Of a DNA stretch of 64,000 nucleotides, positions 1-8,613 are shown in pieces. Under the pieces are notes generated by a model that saw only the letters and a list, made by a program, of their open reading frames with translations, was not told the origin of the DNA and ran no database searches. Made by a program: the position numbers and the translations under genes. The stretch lies in NCBI GenBank assembly GCA_017794925.1, contig CP051238.1, positions 2,165,138-2,229,137 on the forward strand, written 5' to 3'. Source of the stretch: Aestuariibacter sp. GTDB lineage: Bacteria; Pseudomonadota; Gammaproteobacteria; Enterobacterales; Alteromonadaceae. The stretch's first letter is position 1, and each line of letters opens with the position of its first letter.

Positions 1-605
1 TCTACTCTTAAAGTGCGGGTAACGTTCGGTTTTAAAACGTCCGCGTCCACCAGAAGTACCGTCTTGTCTTGTTCAGAGGCAATACTTAATGCCAGATTAA
101 TCGCGGTGAAGGTCTTACCTTCAGATGGCCTGGCACTGCTTACCATGATGATATTACTGTTGTTTAACGTTTTTGATAGCGCGCCAAATGCGTTCTTCAG
201 CAGCTTACGTTTTATTTCACGGTATTCTTCATTAATTAACTTACGCGCGTTGCTTACCGATACAAACCCTCTTTCGTCCAAGCTCTCCAAATCGAGGGTC
301 AGTGTTTTGACTCCAGAGACCGAAGACTCAACTTCAGCTGCTGGTGTTGGCGTAACAACTGGCGAATGTGCTGGCGCTGCTTGAACAACAGGCTCTTGTG
401 CAACAGGAGCGGATGAAGCTGGTTGAACAGGCTCAGATACACTCGGGGACGGTGTGCTAGCCTGTTGAACTTTCTTTTCCAACGTACGTTCTATTGTTGA
501 TGCTTTGGGTGTGTCATTTTGTTCTGCAGCCTGAGCTTGTTCTGCTTTGCGTTTCGCTGCTGCTTCTTTTTGCTTTTGTAAGGCTTTTTCAATGCTGTTA
601 CCCAT
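1..605 (-). CDS. XrtA-associated tyrosine autokinase (BY-kinase), C-terminus beyond window
   Basis: About 201 N-terminal residues are visible; the gene runs off the left edge. The start is a basic, Gln/Lys/Ala-rich segment (residues 1-30), then a Pro/Ala/Val-rich linker (about 48-95), then the P-loop kinase domain. A Walker A motif SSARPSEGKT lies at about 156-165 and Walker A' VLLVDAD at 183-189, the pattern of bacterial tyrosine kinases that control polysaccharide polymerisation. The ATG overlaps the stop of the upstream Wzz-like gene by one base (TAATG), so translation is probably coupled and the two proteins probably work as a co-polymerase pair at the inner membrane. The exosortase-system assignment comes from the neighbours. 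The C-terminal Tyr cluster cannot be seen. Confidence 0.88.
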   Translation of the reverse strand, partial: MGNSIEKALQKQKEAAAKRKAEQAQAAEQNDTPKASTIERTLEKKVQQASTPSPSVSEPVQPASSAPVAQEPVVQAAPAHSPVVTPTPAAEVESSVSGVKTLTLDLESLDERGFVSVSNARKLINEEYREIKRKLLKNAFGALSKTLNNSNIIMVSSARPSEGKTFTAINLALSIASEQDKTVLLVDADVLKPNVTRTLRV

Positions 606-2182
606 TATAAGAACCTCTCTACTAAGTTAACGTGGGCAATTTCAGCAGCAACTAACACAGCGTACATGGACACAATAGCGCCCGATGACAAAATGAATAA
701 AAACACTCTGAAACGATTTTTGCTTTGAATTTGTTTAAGATTCAAATGGGTAACTGCACCAAGGACAGGGAAGGAAGTCAATTTGGTTAGCTGGCTGCCG
801 CGAACCAGCACTGGACGTAGCTGACTGATTAGGAATGCTAAACCAATACCAACACCAAAACCCAGTACTAAAATACCCGTGTAAAACATCAGACGTTTTG
901 GTCCGGTAGGTTGATCAGGGACTAGCGGAGGCTCAATAGTACGGAACTGCAATTCTTCTGATGACACGTCCGCACGGCGAGACAACTCTGCCGCTTCCTT
1001 ACGCTGTAACAACTCTTCGTATTTTTGCTTGGTAATACCATAGTCACGGTTAAGTGCGGTAGACTCGGCTTCGATTTGGGGAACTAAGTCGATCTTATTT
1101 TTAAGTTCCTGAATCTTTGCATTGTAGTCCGTTTCGCGAACCTTAAGTGAAGCGATTTGACCTTCGACCCTACTAATTTCCAGTTTCAACTCTGTGGCAA
1201 GTGGGCTGAGGTTCGTATTGTCTTCTTCATCACCGGTCTCACTGAAGAAAGCTTGAATTTCTTCTTGTCTGGATTTCTCTAAAGATGACAGTAGTGTTTG
1301 TGCTTCGATAACGTCAGGATGCTTTTCAGTAAAGCGTAAACGGAGCTGATCGATCTGTTCTTCCAGGGTTTTGATACGTTCGTCATACCGGGTTGTGATT
1401 ACCGGCGCATCAGAAGAGCCTTGCCTAACATCAAAACCATCGGTCATTTTGCTGCCACTAAGTTGTCCTTTCAAAGACGTTACTTGCTGTTCAAGCTCTC
1501 TGATTTGGAGTTTAGTAGCGTCTAATTCCCGAGTCACGGACTGCAGGTTTGAGTAAAAAGATCCCTGAACAGGAAGGATATCATTGTATCTGCGCTGAAA
1601 ATCGGCTAACCGTTGTTCTGCTTCAATGAGCCGGGTCTCATATTCGGCAATCTGCTCATCAAGGAATCGACTGGCTGTGTCAGTATCACGACGGTTGTTA
1701 CCAAGGCTTCCTTCTACGAACAGATCCAGCGTTTCCTGAACTACGCGTTTTGCCAATTCAGGGTCTCTGTTGGAGTACGATATGGTGTAGATATTGTTGC
1801 GACCTGTTCGGTTAAGCTTAATGCTGTTACTCAAATTGGTGATCAACTTGCTATAAGCATCAGCATTATTCACTGTTATATCAAGGTCGGACTCTCTGGC
1901 AATGATCTCTACATTTGACCGACTCAGCAACGTTTGCGCCATCATGGCTATCTCTTGTTGCGGATTAGTTTGAATTGCGAGGCCACTTAATAGTGGTTGG
2001 AGCATTGAGCGAGTATCAACGAATACAACCGCTTCGGATTTATACACGTCTGGCATCATAGCCACATACCCAAAACCAATCGGGCATATCAGCCAAGAAC
2101 AAAGCATGACATAACGTTTTTTAAGCCAGATACCTCGAATATAATCGAGGATCATTTCTATTGTTTGTTGCAATTCCTGCAT
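605..2182 (-). CDS. XrtA-system polysaccharide chain-length determinant (Wzz/GNVR family)
   Basis: This 525-residue inner-membrane protein should set the length of the exported polysaccharide with the adjacent kinase. It has the Wzz layout: a transmembrane segment at about 24-44, a large periplasmic part with long coiled coils (about 165-245 and 265-410), a Pro-rich stretch ending EPPLVPDQPTGPKR just before a second membrane segment at about 431-453, and a third hydrophobic segment near 493-513. The third segment is commonly seen in exosortase-associated members. It lies between the export lipoprotein gene (49 bases upstream) and the kinase (one-base overlap), the usual export operon order. 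Confidence 0.9.
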   Translation of the reverse strand: MQELQQTIEMILDYIRGIWLKKRYVMLCSWLICPIGFGYVAMMPDVYKSEAVVFVDTRSMLQPLLSGLAIQTNPQQEIAMMAQTLLSRSNVEIIARESDLDITVNNADAYSKLITNLSNSIKLNRTGRNNIYTISYSNRDPELAKRVVQETLDLFVEGSLGNNRRDTDTASRFLDEQIAEYETRLIEAEQRLADFQRRYNDILPVQGSFYSNLQSVTRELDATKLQIRELEQQVTSLKGQLSGSKMTDGFDVRQGSSDAPVITTRYDERIKTLEEQIDQLRLRFTEKHPDVIEAQTLLSSLEKSRQEEIQAFFSETGDEEDNTNLSPLATELKLEISRVEGQIASLKVRETDYNAKIQELKNKIDLVPQIEAESTALNRDYGITKQKYEELLQRKEAAELSRRADVSSEELQFRTIEPPLVPDQPTGPKRLMFYTGILVLGFGVGIGLAFLISQLRPVLVRGSQLTKLTSFPVLGAVTHLNLKQIQSKNRFRVFLFILSSGAIVSMYAVLVAAEIAHVNLVERFL

Positions 2183-2230
2183 TATTTTGTCCGTTTACCG
2201 CTTGAAAGACTTAAAAAGTGACACTGGTTT

Positions 2231-2863
2231 CTAGAACCAAGCTTCAGGAATAATAACGATGTCACCAGGCAGCATGTCGACATTTTTACTGATATCACCA
2301 TCGCTGATTAAGTCTTCGATTGCTATCTTAAATGTCGATTGGCGGCCATCTACAACGCGTATCAATTTCGCATCGTTGCCATCTGCAAATTCAGTCAAAC
2401 CACCAACAGCAATCATCAGGTCAAGAAGCGTCATGTGTTCGGTGTAGTTAATTGCGCGAGGATTAGTGGCTTCGCCGATAACCCGAACCTGTTCGCTAAG
2501 TGGGCCCGAAAAGCCATTAACGCTAACAGTAACACGTGGGTTGTTGATGTAAGTTGATAACTTTTCTTCGATTTCTCGAGCCAGCATGGTTGGAGTGCGA
2601 CCCGAAACGTCTAGGTCTTCTACCAGAGCGGTAGTGACTTTACCATCGGGACGAACAATAAAACTGCCTGAAATTTCTGGGTTACGCCAAACGAATATAG
2701 TCAGACTGTCGCCTGGACCTATGAGGTATTTATAATCGTTGACGTCCGTTGTTAACGAGGGGCGGGTTGTTGCCTGAGGCAGATTACTTGTGCCACTACA
2801 TCCCGTCAGTAAAGTTCCCAGTGCGGCTGCAACGAGTAATAACCTGGTATTTACCTTATCCAT
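2231..2863 (-). CDS. XrtA-system polysaccharide export lipoprotein (Wza/SLBB family)
   Basis: This 210-residue outer-membrane export protein has a signal peptide with lipobox LLTGC (Cys22). The poly-export domain spans about 45-118 and contains the family hallmark YLIGPGDSLTIFVWRNPE, followed by an SLBB-type segment from about 126 (VRVIGEATNPRAINY). It is much shorter than E. coli Wza (about 380 residues), as is normal for exosortase-locus versions. It is the first gene of the minus-strand export operon and diverges from the initiating transferase gene; the promoters for both must lie in the 216 bases between them. Confidence 0.9.
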   Translation of the reverse strand: MDKVNTRLLLVAAALGTLLTGCSGTSNLPQATTRPSLTTDVNDYKYLIGPGDSLTIFVWRNPEISGSFIVRPDGKVTTALVEDLDVSGRTPTMLAREIEEKLSTYINNPRVTVSVNGFSGPLSEQVRVIGEATNPRAINYTEHMTLLDLMIAVGGLTEFADGNDAKLIRVVDGRQSTFKIAIEDLISDGDISKNVDMLPGDIVIIPEAWF

Positions 2864-3079
2864 GCTTCTCTATCCTGTGCGTACTAAATCAAGTCCAGTG
2901 ACGACGATAACCTGTCTGATTTTTTATTATTCAGGGCAGGAAATGCGCCTGTTAATTTAATTTTAATTACTAATATAAAGCGATAGTGTGCAATTAGTCT
3001 ATCTCAATCGCAAAAATTGTCATATGATAAATCCCAAACGCAGGAATTGCGGCACTCAACAGACTAGTAAAAAGACAAT
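2864..3079. promoter_or_regulatory. Divergent promoter region between export operon and initiating transferase operon
   Basis: A 216-base AT-rich gap separates two divergently transcribed core operons, so both promoters should be here. I could not pick a convincing -35/-10 pair, and no GG-N10-GC sigma-54 signature is present on either strand, unlike the region ahead of the PEP-CTERM genes. Its role is inferred from gene orientation only. Confidence 0.5.
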
Positions 3080-4492
3080 ATGGCAGTTGCAAAAAACAGA
3101 CAAAATAAGCGCTCCAATGCGTTAGTAATCACTGAAGCGTTGCTTGTTTCGTATGTGGGTTACATCACAAGCTTTATTCTGGTTCAGCTCGATCTCATTT
3201 CTGAGCCAGGTATAGAAAACTTAACGATAAATATTTTCCTGGTCACATTAGCGGTATTGCTTTGCTCGCTTTCCGTAGGGTTGTATGAAGCAAAATTGCG
3301 TGAAACATTTCGCGGCATTATTCGGCGAATTTTTGTCAGCCTCGGAATAAGCTACTTTATTGTAGAAGTGTTAACAGGTACCTTGTTCTCCAGCCTGGAT
3401 ATGCATTCCTACTATTTGCCGACAGCTATCTGCCTGAATATCATTGCACTTGTCTTCTTCCGTTATTTTACGAATCGTTTAGGCCTGCTGGGGTTGGGAC
3501 GCGTGAGATTATTAGTTTTGGGAGCTGGTGAACGGGCCTCTATTATCGAAAAGCGAATGCGTCGCGACGTCGATCGACTGGGGTTTGAATTATTAGGGTT
3601 TGTTCCTGTTCCGGGCGATAATCGCGAAGACGGGATAAAAAACGAAAAGATTATTCACGTCAAAGTCGACGAGAACCTGCGCAATTTCGTTGTCGAAAAC
3701 GATATAGAAGAGATTGTGATTGCCTGTGATCAACGTCGCGGTACCTTGCCCATCGAAACCTTATTCGATTGCCGGTTAAGAGGTATCGAGGTGACTGACC
3801 TGCTTGACTTTATGGAGAGAGAAACGGGTCAAATCGCGGTAAATCTCATGTACCCAAGCTGGGTTATATATTCCAACGGTTTCCACTCTCAGAATTACCT
3901 GCGCGATGCACTGGATTATAGTGTGAATGCGGTGCTGGCTTTGTTCGTATTGATTTTCGCCTGGCCCTTCATGTTAATTACTGCCTTGATAATTTATCTG
4001 GATGACGGGCGTAGAACAGGCACATCGGTATTTTATAAGCAGGAACGCGTAGGCCAGAATGGCCGGCTTTTTAAAATCATTAAATTTAGAAGTATGCGAC
4101 CTGACGCCGAGAAAGACGGTGCAAAGTGGGCATCGAAAAATGATGACCGCGTGACGCGAATTGGTCACTTTATACGTAAATACCGGATTGACGAGTTGCC
4201 CCAGTTAATTAACGTATTCCGCGGCGAAATGTCTTTTATTGGACCTCGCCCGGAGCGACCAGAATTTGTAGAGCAGTTGGTTAAGGAAGTGCCCTATTAC
4301 AACCAGCGTCACAACGTAAAACCGGGTCTCGCCGGCTGGGCGCAATTGAACTATCCCTATGGCGCCAGCGTTGAAGATTCCATGGAAAAGCTGAAGTTTG
4401 ACTTGTATTACGTTAAGCATCAAAGCCTGCTTCTGGATATCCTTATTTTAATTCGTACTGTTGAAATCGTTCTCTTTGGTAAAGGCCGATAA
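3080..4492 (+). CDS. Initiating sugar-phosphate transferase, PEP-CTERM/XrtA type (EpsB-2-like)
   Basis: This 470-residue membrane protein should transfer the first sugar-1-phosphate to undecaprenyl phosphate at the inner membrane. The N-terminal half has several membrane helices (about 15-130) and a nucleotide-binding-like domain beginning VRLLVLGAGERAS (about 147). A further membrane segment at about 282-308 precedes the bacterial sugar transferase domain. That domain shows FYKQERVGQNGRLFKIIKFRSM and, near residue 375, RIDELPQLINVFRGEMSFIG followed by PRPERPEF, the catalytic signature of polyprenyl-phosphate hexose-1-phosphate transferases. The deacetylase start follows two bases after its stop. 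Confidence 0.92.
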   Translation: MAVAKNRQNKRSNALVITEALLVSYVGYITSFILVQLDLISEPGIENLTINIFLVTLAVLLCSLSVGLYEAKLRETFRGIIRRIFVSLGISYFIVEVLTGTLFSSLDMHSYYLPTAICLNIIALVFFRYFTNRLGLLGLGRVRLLVLGAGERASIIEKRMRRDVDRLGFELLGFVPVPGDNREDGIKNEKIIHVKVDENLRNFVVENDIEEIVIACDQRRGTLPIETLFDCRLRGIEVTDLLDFMERETGQIAVNLMYPSWVIYSNGFHSQNYLRDALDYSVNAVLALFVLIFAWPFMLITALIIYLDDGRRTGTSVFYKQERVGQNGRLFKIIKFRSMRPDAEKDGAKWASKNDDRVTRIGHFIRKYRIDELPQLINVFRGEMSFIGPRPERPEFVEQLVKEVPYYNQRHNVKPGLAGWAQLNYPYGASVEDSMEKLKFDLYYVKHQSLLLDILILIRTVEIVLFGKGR

Positions 4493-4494
4493 AT

Positions 4495-5343
4495 ATGACT
4501 ATGCCTTTGTTAGATAAACGGTTAAACGCCATGACGGTTGACGTGGAGGACTATTTTCAGGTTTCTGCCTTTGAATCTGTGCTTACGCCGGCTGACTGGT
4601 CTTCCATTCCCCTTCGCGTGGAAGAGAATACGCATCGTTTGCTGGACGTGTTTTCCGAACACAATGCGAAATCCACCTTTTTTACTTTGGGGTGGGTGGC
4701 ACAGCGTTGCCCAACGCTTATCAAACGAATCGTCGATGAAGGGCATGAGTTAGCCAGTCACGGTTTGAATCATCGTAGGGCGACTACGATGACCCGTGAT
4801 GAATTTATTGATGACGTGAAAACCAGTAAAGCCATACTGGAAGATGCGGGTGGGGTTGCTGTTAAAGGCTACCGTGCGCCGAGTTTTTCAGTAAATGATG
4901 ACAATCAGTGGATTTACGAAGTGTTAGTTGAGCTCGGTTTTGAATACTCATCGAGCACATACCCCATTTCTCACGATTTGTATGGGGTGCCAGAGTGGCC
5001 GAGGTTTAAATATCAGAGACCAGAAGGTATTACTGAGATCCCCATTCCTACCATTGTTAAAAATGATAGAAACGTGGGGATCGGTGGTGGCGGGTATTTC
5101 CGCTTGTATCCTTACTGGCTCTCACGCAAGCGCATCCAAGCATTTATGGACACCGAAACAGCGCCTTACAGCTTTTATTTTCATCCATGGGAAATCGATC
5201 CCGGCCAACCGAAAATAGCGAATGCGCCGCTGAAGTCCAAGATTCGACATTACATTAATCTTGGTCGGATGGAAGGTAAACTCAAACGCCTGCTCAGCGA
5301 TTATCGTTGGGGTACTATGGCTGAAGCTTACGAGCTGAAATAA
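4495..5343 (+). CDS. XrtA-system polysaccharide deacetylase (NodB family with DUF3473-like C-terminus)
   Basis: This 282-residue protein should remove N- or O-acetyl groups from the growing polysaccharide. The N-terminal motif MTVDVEDYFQ (Asp16, Asp19) and the zinc-binding HGLNH (His89, His93) are the classic NodB motifs 1 and 2; RAPSFS near 122 is motif 3. The C-terminal part with FYFHPWEIDP matches the extension found on exosortase-associated deacetylases. It sits two bases after the initiating transferase and 13 before the exosortase, so the three are almost certainly one operon. An internal Met13 is a possible alternative start. Confidence 0.92.
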   Translation: MTMPLLDKRLNAMTVDVEDYFQVSAFESVLTPADWSSIPLRVEENTHRLLDVFSEHNAKSTFFTLGWVAQRCPTLIKRIVDEGHELASHGLNHRRATTMTRDEFIDDVKTSKAILEDAGGVAVKGYRAPSFSVNDDNQWIYEVLVELGFEYSSSTYPISHDLYGVPEWPRFKYQRPEGITEIPIPTIVKNDRNVGIGGGGYFRLYPYWLSRKRIQAFMDTETAPYSFYFHPWEIDPGQPKIANAPLKSKIRHYINLGRMEGKLKRLLSDYRWGTMAEAYELK

Positions 5344-5356
5344 AGGACGCTGAAGT

Positions 5357-6913
5357 ATGCAGGAGCAGCCAGCCACAGGCAGTGGTGCCAATTCATTACG
5401 CTTGTCTTTTACTGCAATGATAACGCTGATGCTGGTTGTCTTATCCGGTTGGGCGTTGGTGTTTTATGACGGGCTTAGCTCTGCAGTGAGCATTTGGTAT
5501 GGGTCAGATATTTTCAATCACTGTATGTTTGTGCTTCCGGGTGCATTCTATCTGATGTATCTCAAACGAGATGCATTGCTTTCTGCTCCGGTCAAGCCTT
5601 CGCTATGGACATTGATTTTCATAGTCCCACTGGTTGCGCTTTATGCTGTCGGCTTGGCTGGTGACGTGCAGATTTTTATGCATGCGGCTATGTTTACTTT
5701 GTTACCTGTGTTGTACTGGATGGTGTTAGGCACTCAGGCCGCAAGCAAAGTATTGTTTCCTCTTGTATTCATACTGTTTTGTATCCCCGTCGGTGAAGAG
5801 CTGGTTCCTTATTTACAGCAGATTGCCGCAACCTTTTCGGTACAGCTTCTGGAGTTAAGTGGTGTACCAGTATTTCGAAGCGGACTGTATATCGAGATTC
5901 CCAAAGGTCGGTTTTTAGTGGCGGAGGCCTGTTCGGGCATTAGCTTTTTTATTGCCTCTCTCGTTATCGGTAGTTTATATGCTTACCTGAATATGCGCGC
6001 TCCATGGCGTCGTACAACCTTTGTTTTGTTATCTATCATATTTCCGGTAGCCGCAAATATCGTGCGTGTTTATGGCATTATTATGATTGCCCACGTATCT
6101 GATATGAAATATGCCGTAGGTGCAGACCATTTGATCTATGGCTGGTTTTTCTTTGCGTTTGTGATTATTTGTTTGTTGGCGTTGGGGGAATTGATTCGCG
6201 AGCGAGCGCAAAAGCAAAGTGATGAATCGCCTGAAGATGTCAACCAGAATAGCTCTGCAACAGTGCCGGGTGATTCGCTCAATCAGTATGCCAAGGCTGG
6301 ATTTGCCGGACTGGCGGGAGTACTTGTTGTTTCATTAGCTTGGTTTCAGTTTATTGGCGCAGCCATACCGTCATCGTCGGAAAGCGAATATCGTTTTACC
6401 CGTTTTAGCCAGAACATCGTAGACAGCATTTCTACACGTTTGCCGTGGCAGGTGAAATACCGACGTCCTACCTCTGAGCGTTATTTGTTAATCAAGGAAA
6501 ACACGGCACGAGATGTGACCGTATACCAGGCATTTTACGCCGCAGGGCAGGGTGAATTAATTAGCTCGATTAATCGGTTTTACGATCAGGACAATTGGAC
6601 AAAGGTCGAGGACCGCCAGGTAGCTTCGGACTCCGAACCCTACGCGATTGAGCTCATCTCTTCCCCTACAGGGCAATTACGCCTGATGGCTTATTGGTTT
6701 GTGCTCAGCAAAACCACCTATAACAATCAGCAAGAAACGAAGATTGCGCAAATTGCAAAGACGCTTGCTGGTGAAGCCGCTCATGGTGGTGTTGTGGCGC
6801 TCTCTGTAGAAGTGGAACGTCGCGATTTGGAAGGCCAACAAGTGTGGTTGGAAAAATTTATCCGCGAACACTATCAAACCTTCAGTAATGATGTAAGGCA
6901 AAGCACGCCTTAG
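5357..6913 (+). CDS. xrtA: Exosortase A fused to an EpsI domain
   Basis: This 518-residue polytopic inner-membrane cysteine protease/transpeptidase is predicted to process C-terminal PEP-CTERM signals. Residues 1-275 hold about eight membrane helices and the three conserved exosortase residues: Cys192 in AEACSGISF, Arg237 in ANIVRVYG and His258 in DHLIYGW. After a hydrophilic linker (about 280-305) there is one membrane helix (about 312-332) and a periplasmic EpsI domain to the C-terminus. EpsI is fused here, though in other genomes it may be separate. The gene ends seven bases from the stop of the convergent beta-helix gene. Likely substrates lie at 45.7-47.6 kb. Confidence 0.95.
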   Translation: MQEQPATGSGANSLRLSFTAMITLMLVVLSGWALVFYDGLSSAVSIWYGSDIFNHCMFVLPGAFYLMYLKRDALLSAPVKPSLWTLIFIVPLVALYAVGLAGDVQIFMHAAMFTLLPVLYWMVLGTQAASKVLFPLVFILFCIPVGEELVPYLQQIAATFSVQLLELSGVPVFRSGLYIEIPKGRFLVAEACSGISFFIASLVIGSLYAYLNMRAPWRRTTFVLLSIIFPVAANIVRVYGIIMIAHVSDMKYAVGADHLIYGWFFFAFVIICLLALGELIRERAQKQSDESPEDVNQNSSATVPGDSLNQYAKAGFAGLAGVLVVSLAWFQFIGAAIPSSSESEYRFTRFSQNIVDSISTRLPWQVKYRRPTSERYLLIKENTARDVTVYQAFYAAGQGELISSINRFYDQDNWTKVEDRQVASDSEPYAIELISSPTGQLRLMAYWFVLSKTTYNNQQETKIAQIAKTLAGEAAHGGVVALSVEVERRDLEGQQVWLEKFIREHYQTFSNDVRQSTP

Positions 6914-6919
6914 CGTGTG

Positions 6920-8020
6920 TCACTTTGTCACGGCTTGTCTTACCGCAGGGCGGTACTCAGGTGGAAATCGTTCAACAAGCTGCGTTACGTTTAAATCTGA
7001 AAGTGCCTCGACGTTGTGATTATTCGTGACGCTGGCACCACCGCCATTTCGCCGCCGGATCCTTTTGTTGGTATAGTTCTCATTGATTACCACGCGCTGT
7101 GTGGCAGGGAAGCGGTACTCAATGCTGTTTGGGTAAGCATGATATTGCAGCACCCAGTTACCGGAGACGTGAGTATCGGGTGAACTCTCCAGCGTGATGC
7201 CTGCGTCGGCATAGGGATGTCCGTTATCGGCATGAATAATCCAATTATTCTTAATGGTTCCACCCAAGTTCCCTTTGTCTGCCATCCCAAACCCGATACC
7301 TCGATCGCTGTTTATGATTATATTGTTTTCAACGGCAATATGGCCGCTGTTGTACCACAGGTGAATAGCATGTTCTGCCACCCTTCTTGCAGGACTGGCG
7401 ATGCCATAAAACTGGTTGTTGCGGATGTGCCAGTGCTGGCCTAAGTGCAAGTCAATCCCACCAATATAGTACTGAGGGCCAATACCTGCGGAGTACGCGA
7501 ATGTACAGTGTTCGACAACGCCGAAATCTGAAGCCTCAGGGTGCCCTGGCCGGTGGCTGACTTTGAGTAGCTGTTCATAGCTGTCTTTTAAAATACAGCG
7601 CGAAAAGTGTGGGTAGTCCGCATTGTTTTCTCCTGCTACCTGAATAATATGATTAGGCGCTTTTTCGGCAGTGATCCCAATGAAGCTAAAATGTGAGGCA
7701 TTTACTTTTATCAGGCTGAATGGTTTATTGCTTTGCATCATGCCAGGTCCGCGCAGGATAACGTCGGCCGGGTCAAGGGATTCAGATTGTAAGGTAATGC
7801 CTGGAGAAGAAATAATGATGGGGCTATGGATGGTGTAGAGGCCACGGCGCAACTGAATAATTGTGTTACCACCCACGCGATTCGCATCCTGAATTGCGGC
7901 GTAAAGGGCGTCGGTATGTTCTACGGTGATTTGGCGCTCAGAGGCCGTCACGGAATGATGCGTTACCCCCATCATCCACAAAAGCCAAATTACAGCATGG
8001 TAATGTTTGCTCGCGGTCAT
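6920..8020 (-). CDS. Secreted right-handed parallel beta-helix protein (possible polysaccharide lyase/epimerase)
   Basis: This 366-residue protein has an N-terminal signal-like segment (about 8-26, ending SVTA) and then repeated short strand-turn units rich in Asn, Ile and Gly (IAVENNIIINSDRGIGFG, TIKNNWIIHADNG), the signature of right-handed beta-helix folds used by alginate/pectate lyases and mannuronan epimerases. The N-terminal segment DALYAAIQDANRVGGNTIIQL is typical of the helix cap in such proteins. The start overlaps the upstream acetyltransferase stop as ATGA. A periplasmic or secreted modifier of the locus polysaccharide is inferred; no specific catalytic motif was identified. Confidence 0.8.
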   Translation of the reverse strand: MTASKHYHAVIWLLWMMGVTHHSVTASERQITVEHTDALYAAIQDANRVGGNTIIQLRRGLYTIHSPIIISSPGITLQSESLDPADVILRGPGMMQSNKPFSLIKVNASHFSFIGITAEKAPNHIIQVAGENNADYPHFSRCILKDSYEQLLKVSHRPGHPEASDFGVVEHCTFAYSAGIGPQYYIGGIDLHLGQHWHIRNNQFYGIASPARRVAEHAIHLWYNSGHIAVENNIIINSDRGIGFGMADKGNLGGTIKNNWIIHADNGHPYADAGITLESSPDTHVSGNWVLQYHAYPNSIEYRFPATQRVVINENYTNKRIRRRNGGGASVTNNHNVEALSDLNVTQLVERFPPEYRPAVRQAVTK

Positions 8021-8610
8021 GATGCTACGGGTTTTCGGCTGCCTATAACCTTTGCCGGATTGCCACCTACAATGGCGTAGTCAGGGACGTCAGAAATGAC
8101 TACGCTGCCAGCAGCGACGACACACTTTTTACCAATATTAGCCATCACAAGCGCGCCATTTCCTAGCCAGGAATCTTCACCTATTTCTACCTGAGTGAAG
8201 GTTCCCCCTTGTTCTCTGAGGGGCTTATCCGGGTCAGCAAAGTTGTGTTGACCTTTTCCACTCATGATATGTACACCACTGCCAAGCAAGCAGTTTTCCT
8301 GGATACGGCATTTACCAATATTACACTGGGGGCCAATGTACACGCCTTCGCCGATATGCGTGTCATGTTGAGAAAATAATGTGCCGAATCCAACGATGAT
8401 TTCCTGACTGGTTTCAGTAAACGCAAGTCGATAAAAACCGGCTCGAAGAAAAGTACCGAACATACCGGGAAATAAACTCAGTAACTGGGACCAGCTACTG
8501 GTTGCCTGATCTTTCCCCAATAGTAGTGACTGCAGGATGAAGCCGAACCAAAAAGGGAGGGCCAGTAACATAAATGAAAAGCGTAAAATGGCTTTAATCA
8601 GCGCTTTCAT
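8017..8610 (-). CDS. Hexapeptide-repeat (left-handed beta-helix) O-acetyltransferase
   Basis: This 197-residue protein has an N-terminal hydrophobic stretch (about 9-32) followed by a left-handed beta-helix from about 85, with hexapeptide-type units such as IGEGVYIGPQCNIGKC and the WcaF/NodL-like ending VVAAGSVVISDVPDYAIVGG then NPAKVIG. It should transfer an acetyl group from acetyl-CoA to a sugar of the polysaccharide. It lies three bases after the TIGR03087-type glycosyltransferase and overlaps the beta-helix gene, so the three form a minus-strand operon. The membrane-like N-terminus is unusual for a soluble hexapeptide enzyme. Confidence 0.85.
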   Translation of the reverse strand: MKALIKAILRFSFMLLALPFWFGFILQSLLLGKDQATSSWSQLLSLFPGMFGTFLRAGFYRLAFTETSQEIIVGFGTLFSQHDTHIGEGVYIGPQCNIGKCRIQENCLLGSGVHIMSGKGQHNFADPDKPLREQGGTFTQVEIGEDSWLGNGALVMANIGKKCVVAAGSVVISDVPDYAIVGGNPAKVIGSRKPVAS

Positions 8611-8613
8611 GTC

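Noticed and set aside
6890..6935. Possible hairpin GCACGC-CTTA-GCGTGT spanning the exosortase and beta-helix stop codons
   Set aside because: Short stem with a wobble pair and no clear T-run on either strand; too weak to call a terminator.
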